Source: Aminipila sp032051575 (GTDB lineage Bacteria > Bacillota > Clostridia > Peptostreptococcales > Anaerovoracaceae). From it: a DNA stretch of 64,000 bases. This document shows, piece after piece, positions 40,354 to 49,800 of this stretch (positions are counted from its first letter, which is position 1; every line of letters starts with the position of its first letter). Location of the stretch: NCBI RefSeq assembly GCF_032051575.1, contig NZ_DAMBYD010000007.1, forward strand, positions 62,001-126,000, given 5' to 3'. The notes beneath the pieces were generated by a model. That model did no database searches. It saw nothing but the letters and a program-made list of their open reading frames with translations, and was not told where the DNA came from. Both the position numbers and the translations under genes were made by a program.

Positions 40354-41877
40354 TTACTTACTTTTTTTACTATAAGATCTGCTTCTTCCATCTCTTCCCG
40401 ATCCGTCTTTATTCCTGCTAGAATCGTTCTTTCGATCTCTGTTTCTATTTCTGTCTCCGCCGTATCCGCTTTTGCTCCTCTGCCTGTTGCCATCTTTGTT
40501 TTTTACCATATCGCTAAATTTATCGCGCTTATTTATGGTAAAATCATTATCCAGGTCTGATTCTGCATAGTTTCTGTTATCTAATTCGCTAAACTTCATT
40601 TTAAACAAAGCTGCGGCAATGTCAAGAGTTGTAATATCATCAGATTCTTCAAGAATTCTTTCAATAGCTTCTGTGTATTTAGAATAACCTCCTGCAGCTA
40701 GTGCCGCTATTACTTCTTCAGTAGCAGACTGAAGCTTCATAGTTTCAATGCTTGAAATGCTAGGTGGATTAGCCCTCGTAATTCTTGACTTTGTATATCT
40801 TTCTATATCTCTAAGCTTATAAATATCCCTGCCAAATACAAACGAATAGGAAACACCCTTCTTTCCAGCTCTTCCTGTTCTTCCAATTCTATGAACATAG
40901 TATTCTGCATCACTTGGAATATCATAGTTAAATACAGCCTCTACATCATTTACGTCAATACCTCTTGCTGCAACATCCGTAGCTATAAGCAGCTCAACCT
41001 GGCCTTTTCTGAATTTATTCATTACACGGTCACGTTCACGTTGTTTCATATCACCATGTAATGCTTCAGACGAATATCCTCTAGCCTGAAGGGAAGTACA
41101 TAGTTCATCTACCTTCCATTTTGTGTTACAGAAAACAATTGCCAGCTTAATGTTTCTAGCATCCACTAATCTGCAAAGTAACTCTAATTTTGAATTTTCC
41201 CGAACCTCAATATAATACTGCTCTATTGTGTTGATAGTAACTTCTTTCTGTAATGTCACCACATGCTCAGGATTGTTCATATATAAATTAGCAATCTCTA
41301 AGATGCCTTTTGGCATAGTTGCTGAAAAAAGCATAGTCTGTCTTTCAGTTGGAAGTTCAGCAAAGATTGTATCAATATCCTCTCTAAACCCCATATTCAG
41401 CATTTCATCAGCTTCATCCAGTACTACCATTTTCAAGTTCTGAAATTTCAATGTATGTCTACGCATGTGATCCATAATTCGTCCTGGCGTACCTATAATC
41501 ACTTGCGGCTTACCCTTTAATGCAATAATCTGTCTGTCAATAGACTGCCCGCCATATATAGCTAGGGATTTAATCCCTTTTTTATACTTGCAAAGACTTC
41601 TAAACTCTTCAGATACTTGAATTGCAAGTTCTCTAGTTGGGCATAACACAAGTACTTGTACCCCCTGTTGCTTTGAGTCAATCATCTCAACTGCAGGAAC
41701 TCCAAAGGCACAAGTCTTTCCAGTTCCAGTCTGTGCCTGTCCAATAACGTCACGGCCTTCCATTACCACAGGAATAGCCTTTGACTGTATTGGAGTTGCC
41801 TCCTCAAATCCCATAAAATCCAATGCTTTTTTCATTGCATCTGATAAGTTTAATTCTTTAAAATTTAAATTTTCCAT
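40354..41877 (-). CDS. DEAD-box RNA helicase with a basic tail
   Basis: The 507-residue helicase carries Q motif FEEATPIQSKAIPV, motif I AQTGTGKTCAFGVP, DEADEMLNMGF (motif II), FSAT (motif III), IATDVAARGIDV and VHRIGRTGRAGK (motif VI). The last 50 residues are rich in Arg, Asp, Lys and Ser, a likely RNA-binding tail as in CshA/DeaD helicases of ribosome assembly and cold response. GAGG precedes the ATG. It is transcribed toward dinB, with the terminator between them. Confidence 0.95.
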   Translation of the reverse strand: MENLNFKELNLSDAMKKALDFMGFEEATPIQSKAIPVVMEGRDVIGQAQTGTGKTCAFGVPAVEMIDSKQQGVQVLVLCPTRELAIQVSEEFRSLCKYKKGIKSLAIYGGQSIDRQIIALKGKPQVIIGTPGRIMDHMRRHTLKFQNLKMVVLDEADEMLNMGFREDIDTIFAELPTERQTMLFSATMPKGILEIANLYMNNPEHVVTLQKEVTINTIEQYYIEVRENSKLELLCRLVDARNIKLAIVFCNTKWKVDELCTSLQARGYSSEALHGDMKQRERDRVMNKFRKGQVELLIATDVAARGIDVNDVEAVFNYDIPSDAEYYVHRIGRTGRAGKKGVSYSFVFGRDIYKLRDIERYTKSRITRANPPSISSIETMKLQSATEEVIAALAAGGYSKYTEAIERILEESDDITTLDIAAALFKMKFSELDNRNYAESDLDNDFTINKRDKFSDMVKNKDGNRQRSKSGYGGDRNRNRDRKNDSSRNKDGSGRDGRSRSYSKKSK

Positions 41878-42086
41878 TCATTTCCTCATTTCGTAATTTA
41901 TCGCAAACTGCGATATACAATCATTTCATTATATTTTTAATTCGTCTTAATGTCAAACTATTTATATGAATTTATTAATTTTTTATTACTTCTTTAGATA
42001 AATCGAGTAGTTTGTGGTATAATTATAAATTAAAATATTCTCAAATGCTAGTTTGTAAAAATAAATTATAATAAAAGGTATATACT

Positions 42087-44117
42087 ATGAATTCAAAAGA
42101 AGCTAATAAAAATACAAAATTAGAGAGAGCAGCAAATCACTTTGATTTCCACTCTATTACTGTAAAATTACTGTTATTTCTGTTTCTTCTTATTATTGTC
42201 GAAGCTGTAGTTTTTATGTGTTCCTTTTATATAAGTAATCTCATAGGTACAGCCATTATGGCAGCTTCTGTATCTGGTGTTATTGTGGCCTTAACCATCA
42301 TTAAAATATTTACATCTCCTATAAAGGAATTAATCCGAGCTGTGATTGATATTGACCCCATGCATCCAGTCACATTGAGAAAGACAAATATTAGAGAATT
42401 AGATCTACTGGCCAAAACAATTGAAATTCTTAGTTCAACTTCAGCAGACACTGCTTCTAAGATGTCCAATGTTTTAGATGTAGCGGGAAGAGCCATGGCA
42501 ATTTTTGAAATCTATAAAGAAGCAGATACAGTGTACATCACGAAGCACCTTTTCCCCATTCTAGAAGAGCCGGATGCTGCCCTTTATAAAACAGGATTTA
42601 TTCCTGCCAATGTATTCAGAGCAAAAATGTCTAAATTTGAACGTTATCTGGTTACTAACCAATCCACAAAAAATAGTAGTGTTTTTCATGTTGAGCGAAG
42701 TAATAACTCTTCAAAATGGATTCGGATTACCACTATACAAGGAGATAATAAGGAATTAGGACTTGTTGAAGATATCACAGAGGAAATGCTGAGAAAAACA
42801 AAAATGGAGTTTGAACGTGACTATGATGTTCTTACTAGTCTTTTAAATCGCAGAGCTTTCCAAGCTAATGTCCAGCAATCTTTCTCTAATCCAGAATTTG
42901 TTTCTATTGGAGCTATGGTGTCTATTGATTTAGATAATTTAAAATTTATTAACGATACCTATGGTCATGATTACGGAGATGAATATATCCGTTCTATGGC
43001 CAATGTACTAACCGTAACATGTCCGAATAACTCGGTTATCTCAAGACAAGGCGGGGATGAGTTTGCTGTATTTATGTATGGTTACCAGTCAAAAGAACAA
43101 ATTAGAGCTGAAATTATAAAATTAAACATATCTATTAACAACAAGGCTTTTAATTTACCGGATACCATTACACATTTAAGTGCCTCAATGGGGGTTGCAT
43201 GGTACCCAGATGATACAACATCTTATAGCCAGCTTATCAAATACGCCGACTTTGCCATGTATTCTGTAAAGAAAACTACAAAAGGCTCCTTTGCTGAGTT
43301 TGTGCTTAATTCCTATGAAAAGGATTCCTATTTAACTGGTCTGTCTGTTTATCTGGAAGAATTTATAAAAAACAGGATGTTTGAATATACTTTTCAGCCC
43401 ATTGTCAGTGCAAAAACAGGAGTAATTTTTGCTTATGAAGCTTTGATTAAATCAAAACATCCTTCTATAAAGAATCCAAAACAGCTATTTGAGCTTGCAA
43501 AATCAAGAGTCGAGCTTTATGAAATAGAAAGACTAACCTGGCATGAATCACTTACTGCCTTTGAGCAATTAAATGCACTGCCATCCATCAAATTATTTAT
43601 AAATTCTATCTCTGATCAAATTCTTGACACAGAAGACAAGAATACCCTTGAAAGGAATTTCTGTCATCTTCTAAAACAAGTGGTGGTAGAAATTAATGAT
43701 AATGATCATGGAAATCTAGATTATACAAAAGCTAAATTAGATTTTATTCGTAACTGGGGTGGTGAAATCGCAGTGGATGATTACGGTACAAGTTCATATG
43801 ATGAGGATTCCTTTAATATTATTTCACCAAAATATTTAAAGATAGATATATCTATCACTCAAAACCTATATAAAGACAATAATAGACACAAGCTGGTCGA
43901 AAGTATTGTTTCCTTTGCACACCAGCGAAATATATCAGTTATCGCTGAAGGTATTGAAAAACCTGAAGACATGTTTGCATTGATAGATATCGGAGTGGAT
44001 TACTTACAAGGATATCACATTTGTAAACCTGCATCAGAACCTCCTAAAATGCTGGCAATTACTACAGCACAAATTGCAAACTACAACAAACGGAAAGCAG
44101 AACAATTAATTTCATAA
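42087..44117 (+). CDS. Membrane GGDEF-EAL cyclic-di-GMP protein
   Basis: The 676-residue protein has two membrane helices (about 27-68), a signalling linker, a PAS-like region (about 125-235), a GGDEF domain (RQGGDEFAVF) and an EAL domain (FAYEALIKSKHP, VDDYGTSSYDED, YLKIDIS, IAEGIEKPED, LQGYHICKP). The GGDEF motif is intact, but there is no R-x-x-D inhibitory site five residues before it. The EAL catalytic pieces are kept with small changes (EIND where E-x-T-E is usual), so hydrolysis is likely but not certain. It is monocistronic with its own terminator. Confidence 0.9.
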   Translation: MNSKEANKNTKLERAANHFDFHSITVKLLLFLFLLIIVEAVVFMCSFYISNLIGTAIMAASVSGVIVALTIIKIFTSPIKELIRAVIDIDPMHPVTLRKTNIRELDLLAKTIEILSSTSADTASKMSNVLDVAGRAMAIFEIYKEADTVYITKHLFPILEEPDAALYKTGFIPANVFRAKMSKFERYLVTNQSTKNSSVFHVERSNNSSKWIRITTIQGDNKELGLVEDITEEMLRKTKMEFERDYDVLTSLLNRRAFQANVQQSFSNPEFVSIGAMVSIDLDNLKFINDTYGHDYGDEYIRSMANVLTVTCPNNSVISRQGGDEFAVFMYGYQSKEQIRAEIIKLNISINNKAFNLPDTITHLSASMGVAWYPDDTTSYSQLIKYADFAMYSVKKTTKGSFAEFVLNSYEKDSYLTGLSVYLEEFIKNRMFEYTFQPIVSAKTGVIFAYEALIKSKHPSIKNPKQLFELAKSRVELYEIERLTWHESLTAFEQLNALPSIKLFINSISDQILDTEDKNTLERNFCHLLKQVVVEINDNDHGNLDYTKAKLDFIRNWGGEIAVDDYGTSSYDEDSFNIISPKYLKIDISITQNLYKDNNRHKLVESIVSFAHQRNISVIAEGIEKPEDMFALIDIGVDYLQGYHICKPASEPPKMLAITTAQIANYNKRKAEQLIS

Positions 44118-44131
44118 AGATTAAAGCAAAA

Positions 44132-44153
44132 GCCACTCATTTGAGTGGCTTAA
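44132..44153. terminator. Terminator between the GGDEF-EAL and polyferredoxin genes
   Basis: AAGCCACTCA and TGAGTGGCTT form a tight 9-10-pair hairpin. It is 16 bases after the plus-strand stop and close to the end of the convergent gene. Confidence 0.65.
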
Positions 44154-44156
44154 AAA

Positions 44157-44810
44157 CTATCCTTCTAAACTCGTATACCCTATTGAATCTTTAGGACACA
44201 CCTCTATACATTTTCCACATTGAATACAATCTGGATGACTTAAAATATCTCCTTTATATTCATATGGAATTATTCCTAATGAACAATGCTTTTCACATAT
44301 TTTACATGAAACACAATGAGAAGATACATTCAATACATTTTTATTTTTCTTGATTTTAGATATTACCGATGCAAGAGTGCCCATGGGGCAGAAATGACAC
44401 CAGGTCCTATGATTGTAAAATAAAGAAAGTATTATCCCTATTATGGTTGTTATAACGATTATTCTATAGAAAACAAAACCGATTCCATAAAGATTGCCCC
44501 AGTTCTGCCTAATTCCCATTGTAAACATAGTCATCATTAAGATTAATATCGCAAATCTAAAAAAATAAGATTTAAATATTTTAGGCACTTTTCGCTTCTT
44601 ACTAAATTTAGAAACTACGGTATCATAAAAATTTCCTCTTGGGCATATATTACCACACCAATACCTGCCTTTAAAAAGAGCAACAATAATTGGTGCAGCC
44701 ATACAACTAATTGCTACTATAGCAAATCTTAAATCAAATAAGCTTAAAACTATAAAACCAAGCAATATAATAAACGAATATTTTTTCCACCATTCCAAAA
44801 TCTTTTTCAA
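44157..44810 (-). CDS. Membrane 4Fe-4S protein, NapH/YccM-like
   Basis: The 217-residue product has about four membrane helices, two C-x-x-x-C-P loops (YWCGNICPRG and TWCHFCPMG) and a C-terminal ferredoxin domain with CVSCKICEKHCSLG and CIQCGKCIEVCPKD, enough for two 4Fe-4S clusters. Such proteins pass electrons from the quinone or ferredoxin pool across the membrane. It starts at TTG after GGAGG. A 170-base gap with no visible terminator separates it from cobO upstream; whether it belongs to that operon is unclear. Confidence 0.85.
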   Translation of the reverse strand: MKKILEWWKKYSFIILLGFIVLSLFDLRFAIVAISCMAAPIIVALFKGRYWCGNICPRGNFYDTVVSKFSKKRKVPKIFKSYFFRFAILILMMTMFTMGIRQNWGNLYGIGFVFYRIIVITTIIGIILSLFYNHRTWCHFCPMGTLASVISKIKKNKNVLNVSSHCVSCKICEKHCSLGIIPYEYKGDILSHPDCIQCGKCIEVCPKDSIGYTSLEG

Positions 44811-44980
44811 AATTAACTCCTCCAGTTTATCAAATAATTTATCTTACCTAATTAATAAGTATATCAATATTACTTTTATTATCTGTGACATTATCACATC
44901 CATAAACTAGATTAAGTATCTTTAAGTGGTTTATTCTACCTCAACAGTTTCAGTTTCATTCTTTGATGTATTTACTAGAT

Positions 44981-45496
44981 TTAACAATCAATGCCCTTGC
45001 GAGAAAGGACCCCATTCTTATAATAATGCTTTATTTCTGTGATCTCACTTACCAGGTCAGCCATTTCTATTAGGCTATCTGAAGCATACCTTCCTGTAAG
45101 AATGACCTCTACCTCTTCACTTTTTTGTTGGATCATTGATATTACCTGCTCATCCGTAAGTAAATTAAAGTATATAGCAATAGTGATTTCATCCATTATG
45201 ACCACATCATACTTTCCATTTGAAAGTGCTTCTCTGCAGCGTTCCAAACCTGTTTCCGCACGTTTCATATCTGCCCCATCAGGTTTTCTGTCAAGAAAAC
45301 AGCCTGTACCATACTGTTCGATCTTAATTCCTGGTATAAATTCTGCACACTTTGTTTCCTCATAAGCCATGCCTTTAATAAATTGACCTATGTACACCCT
45401 TTTCCCCGACATTGCCGCCCTTAAAGCCAACCCGAAGGCCGCCGTAGTTTTTCCTTTTCCGTTTCCAGTATAAATATGAACATATCCCTTTTCCAT
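44981..45496 (-). CDS. cobO: Corrinoid adenosyltransferase, CobO/BtuR type
   Basis: The 171-residue enzyme transfers the adenosyl group of ATP to cobalt(I) corrinoids, making the coenzyme form. The P-loop GNGKGKTTAAFGLALRA, IGQFIKG and VVIMDEITIAI are diagnostic, and the final G-V-L-S-R-K-G is typical. The ATG follows AAGGAGGTTTG. It is 27 bases after the Fur-family gene and so looks like the last gene of the zinc-type ABC operon. This is unusual: in this window the corrinoid genes are otherwise controlled by riboswitches, and no riboswitch is visible here. Confidence 0.95.
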   Translation of the reverse strand: MEKGYVHIYTGNGKGKTTAAFGLALRAAMSGKRVYIGQFIKGMAYEETKCAEFIPGIKIEQYGTGCFLDRKPDGADMKRAETGLERCREALSNGKYDVVIMDEITIAIYFNLLTDEQVISMIQQKSEEVEVILTGRYASDSLIEMADLVSEITEIKHYYKNGVLSRKGIDC

Positions 45497-45523
45497 AGTA
45501 CAAACCTCCTTATTATACTAAAA

Positions 45524-45979
45524 CTAGTTATATTTTTCTCCCATTAGCCCTTTTTGCTGACACTCAGGACAGTATCCATACATATCCAGCTTATGTCCTG
45601 TTATTATAAAATCGGTTTGCCTTTCAAGTAATTTTTCATATTCGCATAAAGGACAGTTTTCTATGGACAGAATTTTTTTGCAGCCTATACATACAAGGTA
45701 ATGCTTATGAACTCTGTTGTTGTATTCAAATAAAGCTTTACTTTCGTTGGTAACACTATGCCTTAGAACTAATTCCTTATCACTTAATGTTTCCAGCGTC
45801 CTATAAACTGTAGACAAATTAATAGAAATGTTTTTTTCTTTTAGTTCATGATAGATCTGCTCTGCAGTAACAGGCTGGTTAGCAATTTCTAAAAACTCTA
45901 AAATTGTTGTTCTGTGCTTTGTACTTTTCAAGCCACAATCTTTTAATATATTTTCATATATTGTATTATTTTTCATCAT
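45524..45979 (-). CDS. Fur-family metal regulator (Zur-like)
   Basis: The 151-residue regulator has the winged helix with STKHRTTILEFLE, VTAEQIYHELKEKN and LSTVYRTLETLSDKEL, then a dimer domain with HKHYLVCIGCKKIL and two C-x-x-C pairs (CIGC and CPEC), which hold a structural zinc as in Zur and Fur. Its place within a znu-type ABC operon favours Zur or another metal sensor. It is 15 bases after the permease gene. The probable operator lies upstream of the solute-binding gene (48539-48561). Confidence 0.9.
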   Translation of the reverse strand: MMKNNTIYENILKDCGLKSTKHRTTILEFLEIANQPVTAEQIYHELKEKNISINLSTVYRTLETLSDKELVLRHSVTNESKALFEYNNRVHKHYLVCIGCKKILSIENCPLCEYEKLLERQTDFIITGHKLDMYGYCPECQQKGLMGEKYN

Positions 45980-45994
45980 TCGTTCTCCACTATC

Positions 45995-46840
45995 TTAATT
46001 TGCTTCTACATTTTCTATTTTATTTATTTTTCGCCTGTTATTTGCAAAGCGTACACCATAGCATAACAGGTAACATAAAACAGATAAAATTACTATAGAA
46101 GCCCCTGAAGCCATATTCGTAATGTATGAAATCCATAAGCCTGCAAAGCAAAAAATATTTCCAAAAATGACCGCATATATGATTCTACCTTTTAATTTAT
46201 TAGAAAAGTTTTCTGACACCGCAGCAGGAGCCGTTAATAAAGACAATACTAAAATAATACCCACAACACGAATAAGAACCACAACTGTCATAGCCACAAG
46301 CAGCAAAAGCAAATATTCAAGGAATGCAGTCTTTATACCTATAATCGAAGCAAACTCATCATCAAACATATATGCCTTCCAATCATGGAATAAGGCAATA
46401 ATAGTAAATGCTACTACAGTTGTAAGTACCACCATAAAATAAAGGTCTGATTTGGTGACAGATAAAATATTACCGAAAAGGTAAGAAGTCATATCTGGTG
46501 GATATCCTTTCATAAGAGATATAAACAAGATTCCCAAAGCCATTCCCAAAGACCAGAATAACGCTATGACTACATCTGTGCGCGCACCACCCTTTCTTTT
46601 AATAAAACCTATACCTAATGCAGCTCCTATAGAAAAAATAAAAGCTCCTAATATAGGTTCAAATCCTAAGAGATACCCAAGCCCTACGCCCCCGTAAGAA
46701 GTATGGGCGATTCCCCCGCTCATCATCACCAATTTTTTTTCCACAATAATCACTCCAATGATGCCGCAGACTATGCTTGCAAGAAAACCTGCCAAAACAG
46801 CATTTTGTAAAAATTGATATTCAATTATAGCTTTAATCAA
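45995..46840 (-). CDS. Metal ABC transporter permease (ZnuB-like)
   Basis: The 281-residue protein has about eight membrane helices and the family stretches GGIAHTSYGGVGLGYLLG and AYMFDDEFASIIGI, then RVVGIILVLSLLTAPAAV, typical of ZnuB/MntB permeases. It starts at TTG, 8 bases after GGAGG, and overlaps the ATPase gene by 8 bases. It works with the ATPase and solute-binding protein for divalent metal uptake. Confidence 0.92.
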   Translation of the reverse strand: MIKAIIEYQFLQNAVLAGFLASIVCGIIGVIIVEKKLVMMSGGIAHTSYGGVGLGYLLGFEPILGAFIFSIGAALGIGFIKRKGGARTDVVIALFWSLGMALGILFISLMKGYPPDMTSYLFGNILSVTKSDLYFMVVLTTVVAFTIIALFHDWKAYMFDDEFASIIGIKTAFLEYLLLLLVAMTVVVLIRVVGIILVLSLLTAPAAVSENFSNKLKGRIIYAVIFGNIFCFAGLWISYITNMASGASIVILSVLCYLLCYGVRFANNRRKINKIENVEAN

Positions 46841-47609
46841 GTTGTTCTACCTCCTCATGATGTTTTAGCACTCTATGTGGAACACCGTGGGCGATTAAAT
46901 CTACTGGGCATCCATAAAGAGTTGTAACAACTTTCTCTGTAAGTTCTGGTTCTCCATGATATACTAATTTTTCATTAAGACATACCAGTTTATTGACTTG
47001 AGAAGCTACAGCCAGTAAATCATGTGTTACAAGTATAATGGTCATATCTTTATTTAATTCTCCAAGTAAATTGTATATTTGTTCCCTTGATTTTACGTCA
47101 ACACTTGCAGTAGGTTCATCTAGAATTAAGATTTTAGGGTCTATGGCCAAAGCTCTTGCAATAAGCATTCTTTGAAATTCTCCGCCTGAAAGTTCTGATA
47201 CCTGCCTGTCTGCTAAATGCTGCATACTAACTCGTTCCAGCACTCTATATGCTTTCACTTTATCTTCCTTACTAAATTTGAGAAACGGCGAGAGACCTTG
47301 CTTTAACCTTCCTGTTAAAACTACCTCAAGCACTGAAATAGGAAAACGCTTGTCCATCACCGCAAACTGGGGAACATATCCTATCATTCCTCTATTTCTA
47401 CCGATTTTTTCATTATAAATCTCAATTTTCCCGCTATTTATAGGTATAATCCCTAATATGGCCTTTAGGAGTGTCGTTTTACCCCCTCCATTTGGTCCTA
47501 TTATACCTAGGTACTCTCCTTCTTTAACATCAAGACAAACACCTGAAATCGCAGGTGTTTGTCCATAATATACCGATAAATTTTCTATTTTAACAGCAAC
47601 TCGATTCAC
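46833..47609 (-). CDS. Metal ABC transporter ATPase (ZnuC-like)
   Basis: The 258-residue ATPase has Walker A GPNGGGKTTLLKAILG, signature SELSGGEFQRMLIARALA, Walker B KILILDEPTASVD and the switch His in ILVTHDLLA. The C-terminus is histidine-rich (APHGVPHRVLKHHEE type residues), common in zinc and manganese ATPases. It starts at GTG, overlapping the preceding stop codon by 4 bases (GTGA), with GGAGG 7 bases upstream. Confidence 0.93.
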   Translation of the reverse strand: MNRVAVKIENLSVYYGQTPAISGVCLDVKEGEYLGIIGPNGGGKTTLLKAILGIIPINSGKIEIYNEKIGRNRGMIGYVPQFAVMDKRFPISVLEVVLTGRLKQGLSPFLKFSKEDKVKAYRVLERVSMQHLADRQVSELSGGEFQRMLIARALAIDPKILILDEPTASVDVKSREQIYNLLGELNKDMTIILVTHDLLAVASQVNKLVCLNEKLVYHGEPELTEKVVTTLYGCPVDLIAHGVPHRVLKHHEEVEQLD

Positions 47610-48496
47610 TGCATTACCTCCGCCATTGTTTGTGCCATATTTTTCAAATTGTCAATATAGTCCGCCGCTAAAGGTTGTAATTTCATTGTTTTGCCTCCGA
47701 TTTCTTCTGCAAAAGACTCCGACTGACTGCTATCAATTTCTTCTTGATAAAAAATAACTTTAATATTCTCTTTTTCGGCAAGATTAACCATTTCTTTTAA
47801 ATGCTGTATGGTAGATTCTTTTCCTTCTTCCTCTAACGCATACATTTGCAAGTTATAATCCTCTGCAATATAACCAAAAGCAGGGTGATATACAAGGAAC
47901 TTCCGGTTCTTCACACCATTCAGGGAAGCTGCTATATCCTGATCTAATTTGTCTAATTGTTTTATATAATTATTTGCATTTTGTGCATATATTTTTTCAT
48001 TTGCCTTATCAATTTTACCCATTTCATCGGCAATAGTCTCCACCATAACCTTAGCTCTTTTAGGTGAAAGCCAGATATGTGGGTCCCTTTCTCCTGATTC
48101 AAAGGTTCTATCAGGGTAAACTTCAGCTACTTTATCCTGAAGAGCTATGATTTTTACGTCTCCAGCATTAGGTAATATATTTGCTTCTTCTGTTGGAACC
48201 CCTATGGTAAAATACACACTTGCCTTTGAAAACTTTTCTATTTCCTGAGGTTTTGGTTCATAGTTCTCTGGACTGCTTCCTGGAGGAACCATAGTAATCA
48301 CTTCTGCCAAGTCTCCACAAACAGCCTCCACAAAAGTCTTTTCTGGAACTATAGTTACTGCAACAATTGGTTTTGCAGCCTTTGCCTGTTCTTTACTATC
48401 ACTTTTAGTTTGATTATCGCCACAGCCAGCCAATATACATAAACTTGCAACAATAAATAAGCATCCTGCAATAATAGCAATTTTTCTCTTTTTCAT
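47606..48496 (-). CDS. Metal-binding lipoprotein (ZnuA-like)
   Basis: The 296-residue product has a lipoprotein signal ending LCILAGCGDN. Ligand regions are VPPGSSPENYEPKP, ERDPHIWLSPKRAK and VYHPAFGYIAEDY, with an acidic last site near FYQEEIDSSQ. In most ZnuA/TroA proteins the first site is D-P-H-x-Y-E-P; here the His is Glu (S-P-E-N-Y-E-P). Two histidines are kept. There is no histidine-rich flexible loop. It is the first gene of the ABC operon and follows a palindromic operator. Confidence 0.9.
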   Translation of the reverse strand: MKKRKIAIIAGCLFIVASLCILAGCGDNQTKSDSKEQAKAAKPIVAVTIVPEKTFVEAVCGDLAEVITMVPPGSSPENYEPKPQEIEKFSKASVYFTIGVPTEEANILPNAGDVKIIALQDKVAEVYPDRTFESGERDPHIWLSPKRAKVMVETIADEMGKIDKANEKIYAQNANNYIKQLDKLDQDIAASLNGVKNRKFLVYHPAFGYIAEDYNLQMYALEEEGKESTIQHLKEMVNLAEKENIKVIFYQEEIDSSQSESFAEEIGGKTMKLQPLAADYIDNLKNMAQTMAEVMQ

Positions 48497-48538
48497 GCAA
48501 TCTCCCTTTATACTTATGTTTATATTTAATTTAGACTA

Positions 48539-48561
48539 TTGCAAATGGTTTGCATTTGCAA
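48539..48561 (-). promoter_or_regulatory. Candidate metal-regulator operator, 9-5-9 palindrome
   Basis: TTGCAAATG and CATTTGCAA are exact inverted copies around GTTTG, 42 bases upstream of the ZnuA-like start and overlapping the likely promoter (TATAAA-like box near 48517-48525). The Fur-family gene in the operon is the natural candidate to bind it. Confidence 0.6.
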
Positions 48562-48634
48562 CTATTTATTATATACCTACTTATTTTCCATTTCAAGGGA
48601 TTTTTATTCAGTTGTTTTTTATTGTATAAAAATA

Positions 48635-48687
48635 CAGGATATAATCTCACATGGTTCCCCTTACTAACCATGTGAGATTATATCCTG
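48635..48687. terminator. Long perfect hairpin after the CoA-binding pseudogene
   Basis: CAGGATATAATCTCACATGGTT and its exact inverted copy (48666-48687) form a 22-pair stem with a 9-base loop. On the minus strand GTATTTTTATAC follows. It lies after the pseudogene at 48756-49110 and upstream of the znu-type promoter. Confidence 0.75.
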
Positions 48688-48755
48688 CTATTGTTCCATT
48701 CATTTACTCTGGTTCTTGTATTTTACTCTAAAACGGTAATGGAATTCTTTGCAGT

Positions 48756-49110
48756 CTAGCGATATACACTTAACCCTACTAATAAACAGCTTTCAATATA
48801 CGGCAATTTATTCTTTCTTAGAAAATTAAAAAGTTCTTCACTTTCTGCTCCTGGCTGAATTACTATATTTTCAAACTTTTTGTTGCATTCTTTCATTAAA
48901 CTTAATCCTTTGATTGGATTAATGCATAAATCAATTACATTAATATCCTCTGGAATATCATTTATTGATTCCAACTCTTTTCCTACGCAATAAACCTTAT
49001 AACCCGCTCTTTCATCCGCTCTTTTATCTTGTAAGCATATTTTTCTTCGTTTAATGTATCTCCAACAATGACAAATGTTTTTTGTTTCATCGTTTCTTTT
49101 AAATCCATTT
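48756..49110 (-). pseudogene. CoA-binding (YccU-like) protein gene with a frameshift
   Basis: The first part starts at the ATG at 49110 after GGAAG and reads MDLKETMKQKTFVIVGDTLN, then a helix to KERMKER, where this frame soon stops at a TAG near 48980. The remaining two-thirds continues in another frame from about 49010: GYKVYCVGKELE, then SINDIPEDINVIDLCINP, NIVIQPGAESEEL and the end at 48756. Together they make one YccU-like CoA-binding domain of normal length (about 120 residues). The break falls in a short tandem repeat of AAAGAGCGG units, a common place for slippage. It is either a real pseudogene or a sequence error. Confidence 0.82.
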
Positions 49111-49181
49111 TCGTACTTCCTTTCATATATTAACCCTATACTACTATTAATGTTTCCGTTTTTTACTATTTAATAGATTGT

Positions 49182-49754
49182 TTATTTGGTAGCTTTCAAA
49201 ATATAAAAATGTTCGTTTAATTTCACTTTAGATATATCTTTAAACCCACAATCTAAAAGAATCTGTTGTGCATCAAGACTATCCAACCTGTGGCCAATTG
49301 AAGGGCCCCAATCACTTTCACACTTTACCCATTCAACAATAGCAAGCTTTCCTCCCTCAGTTAAAATTCGCTTACCCTCATTTATAAACCTATTTTTATC
49401 AACTACTTCATGCAGGACAGTACACATAAATGCGTAGGAGACAGATTCTTCTTCCAGCTTAAAATCATATTCTTCGGTTAAAACAGTTCGAATGTTAGAC
49501 AAACTCTCTTCTGCAATTTTTTGGTCAATGACTTCAAGCATTTGAGCTTCAACATCCAAAGCATAAACCAGCCCACTTGACTTAGTTACTGTAGCAAAGG
49601 GGATAGAAAAATACCCAATCCCACAACCAATATCGGCTACTTGATCGGTTTCTTTCAATCCAATTTCTGTTACCACTTTGTTAACTGGTAACATTTGTCT
49701 CCGTTTTGGACTATCTAATTTATTTCTATTATTAACATCAAATTTATGAGTCAT
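49182..49754 (-). CDS. Class I SAM-dependent methyltransferase
   Basis: The 190-residue product has motif I VADIGCGIGYFSIPFA, acidic loop VYALDVEAQ, and YAFMCTVLHEVVDKNRF followed by GGKLAIVEWVK, the usual order of a Rossmann-like methyltransferase. It has no extra domain, so the substrate is not predictable. A GGAGAAATG site precedes the start. It lies between the CoA-binding pseudogene and a GGDEF-EAL gene with no clear link to either. Confidence 0.9.
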   Translation of the reverse strand: MTHKFDVNNRNKLDSPKRRQMLPVNKVVTEIGLKETDQVADIGCGIGYFSIPFATVTKSSGLVYALDVEAQMLEVIDQKIAEESLSNIRTVLTEEYDFKLEEESVSYAFMCTVLHEVVDKNRFINEGKRILTEGGKLAIVEWVKCESDWGPSIGHRLDSLDAQQILLDCGFKDISKVKLNEHFYILKATK

Positions 49755-49800
49755 CTGTTCATTTCTCCTTTTTTATACAACTATAGTAATTTTATTCTGT

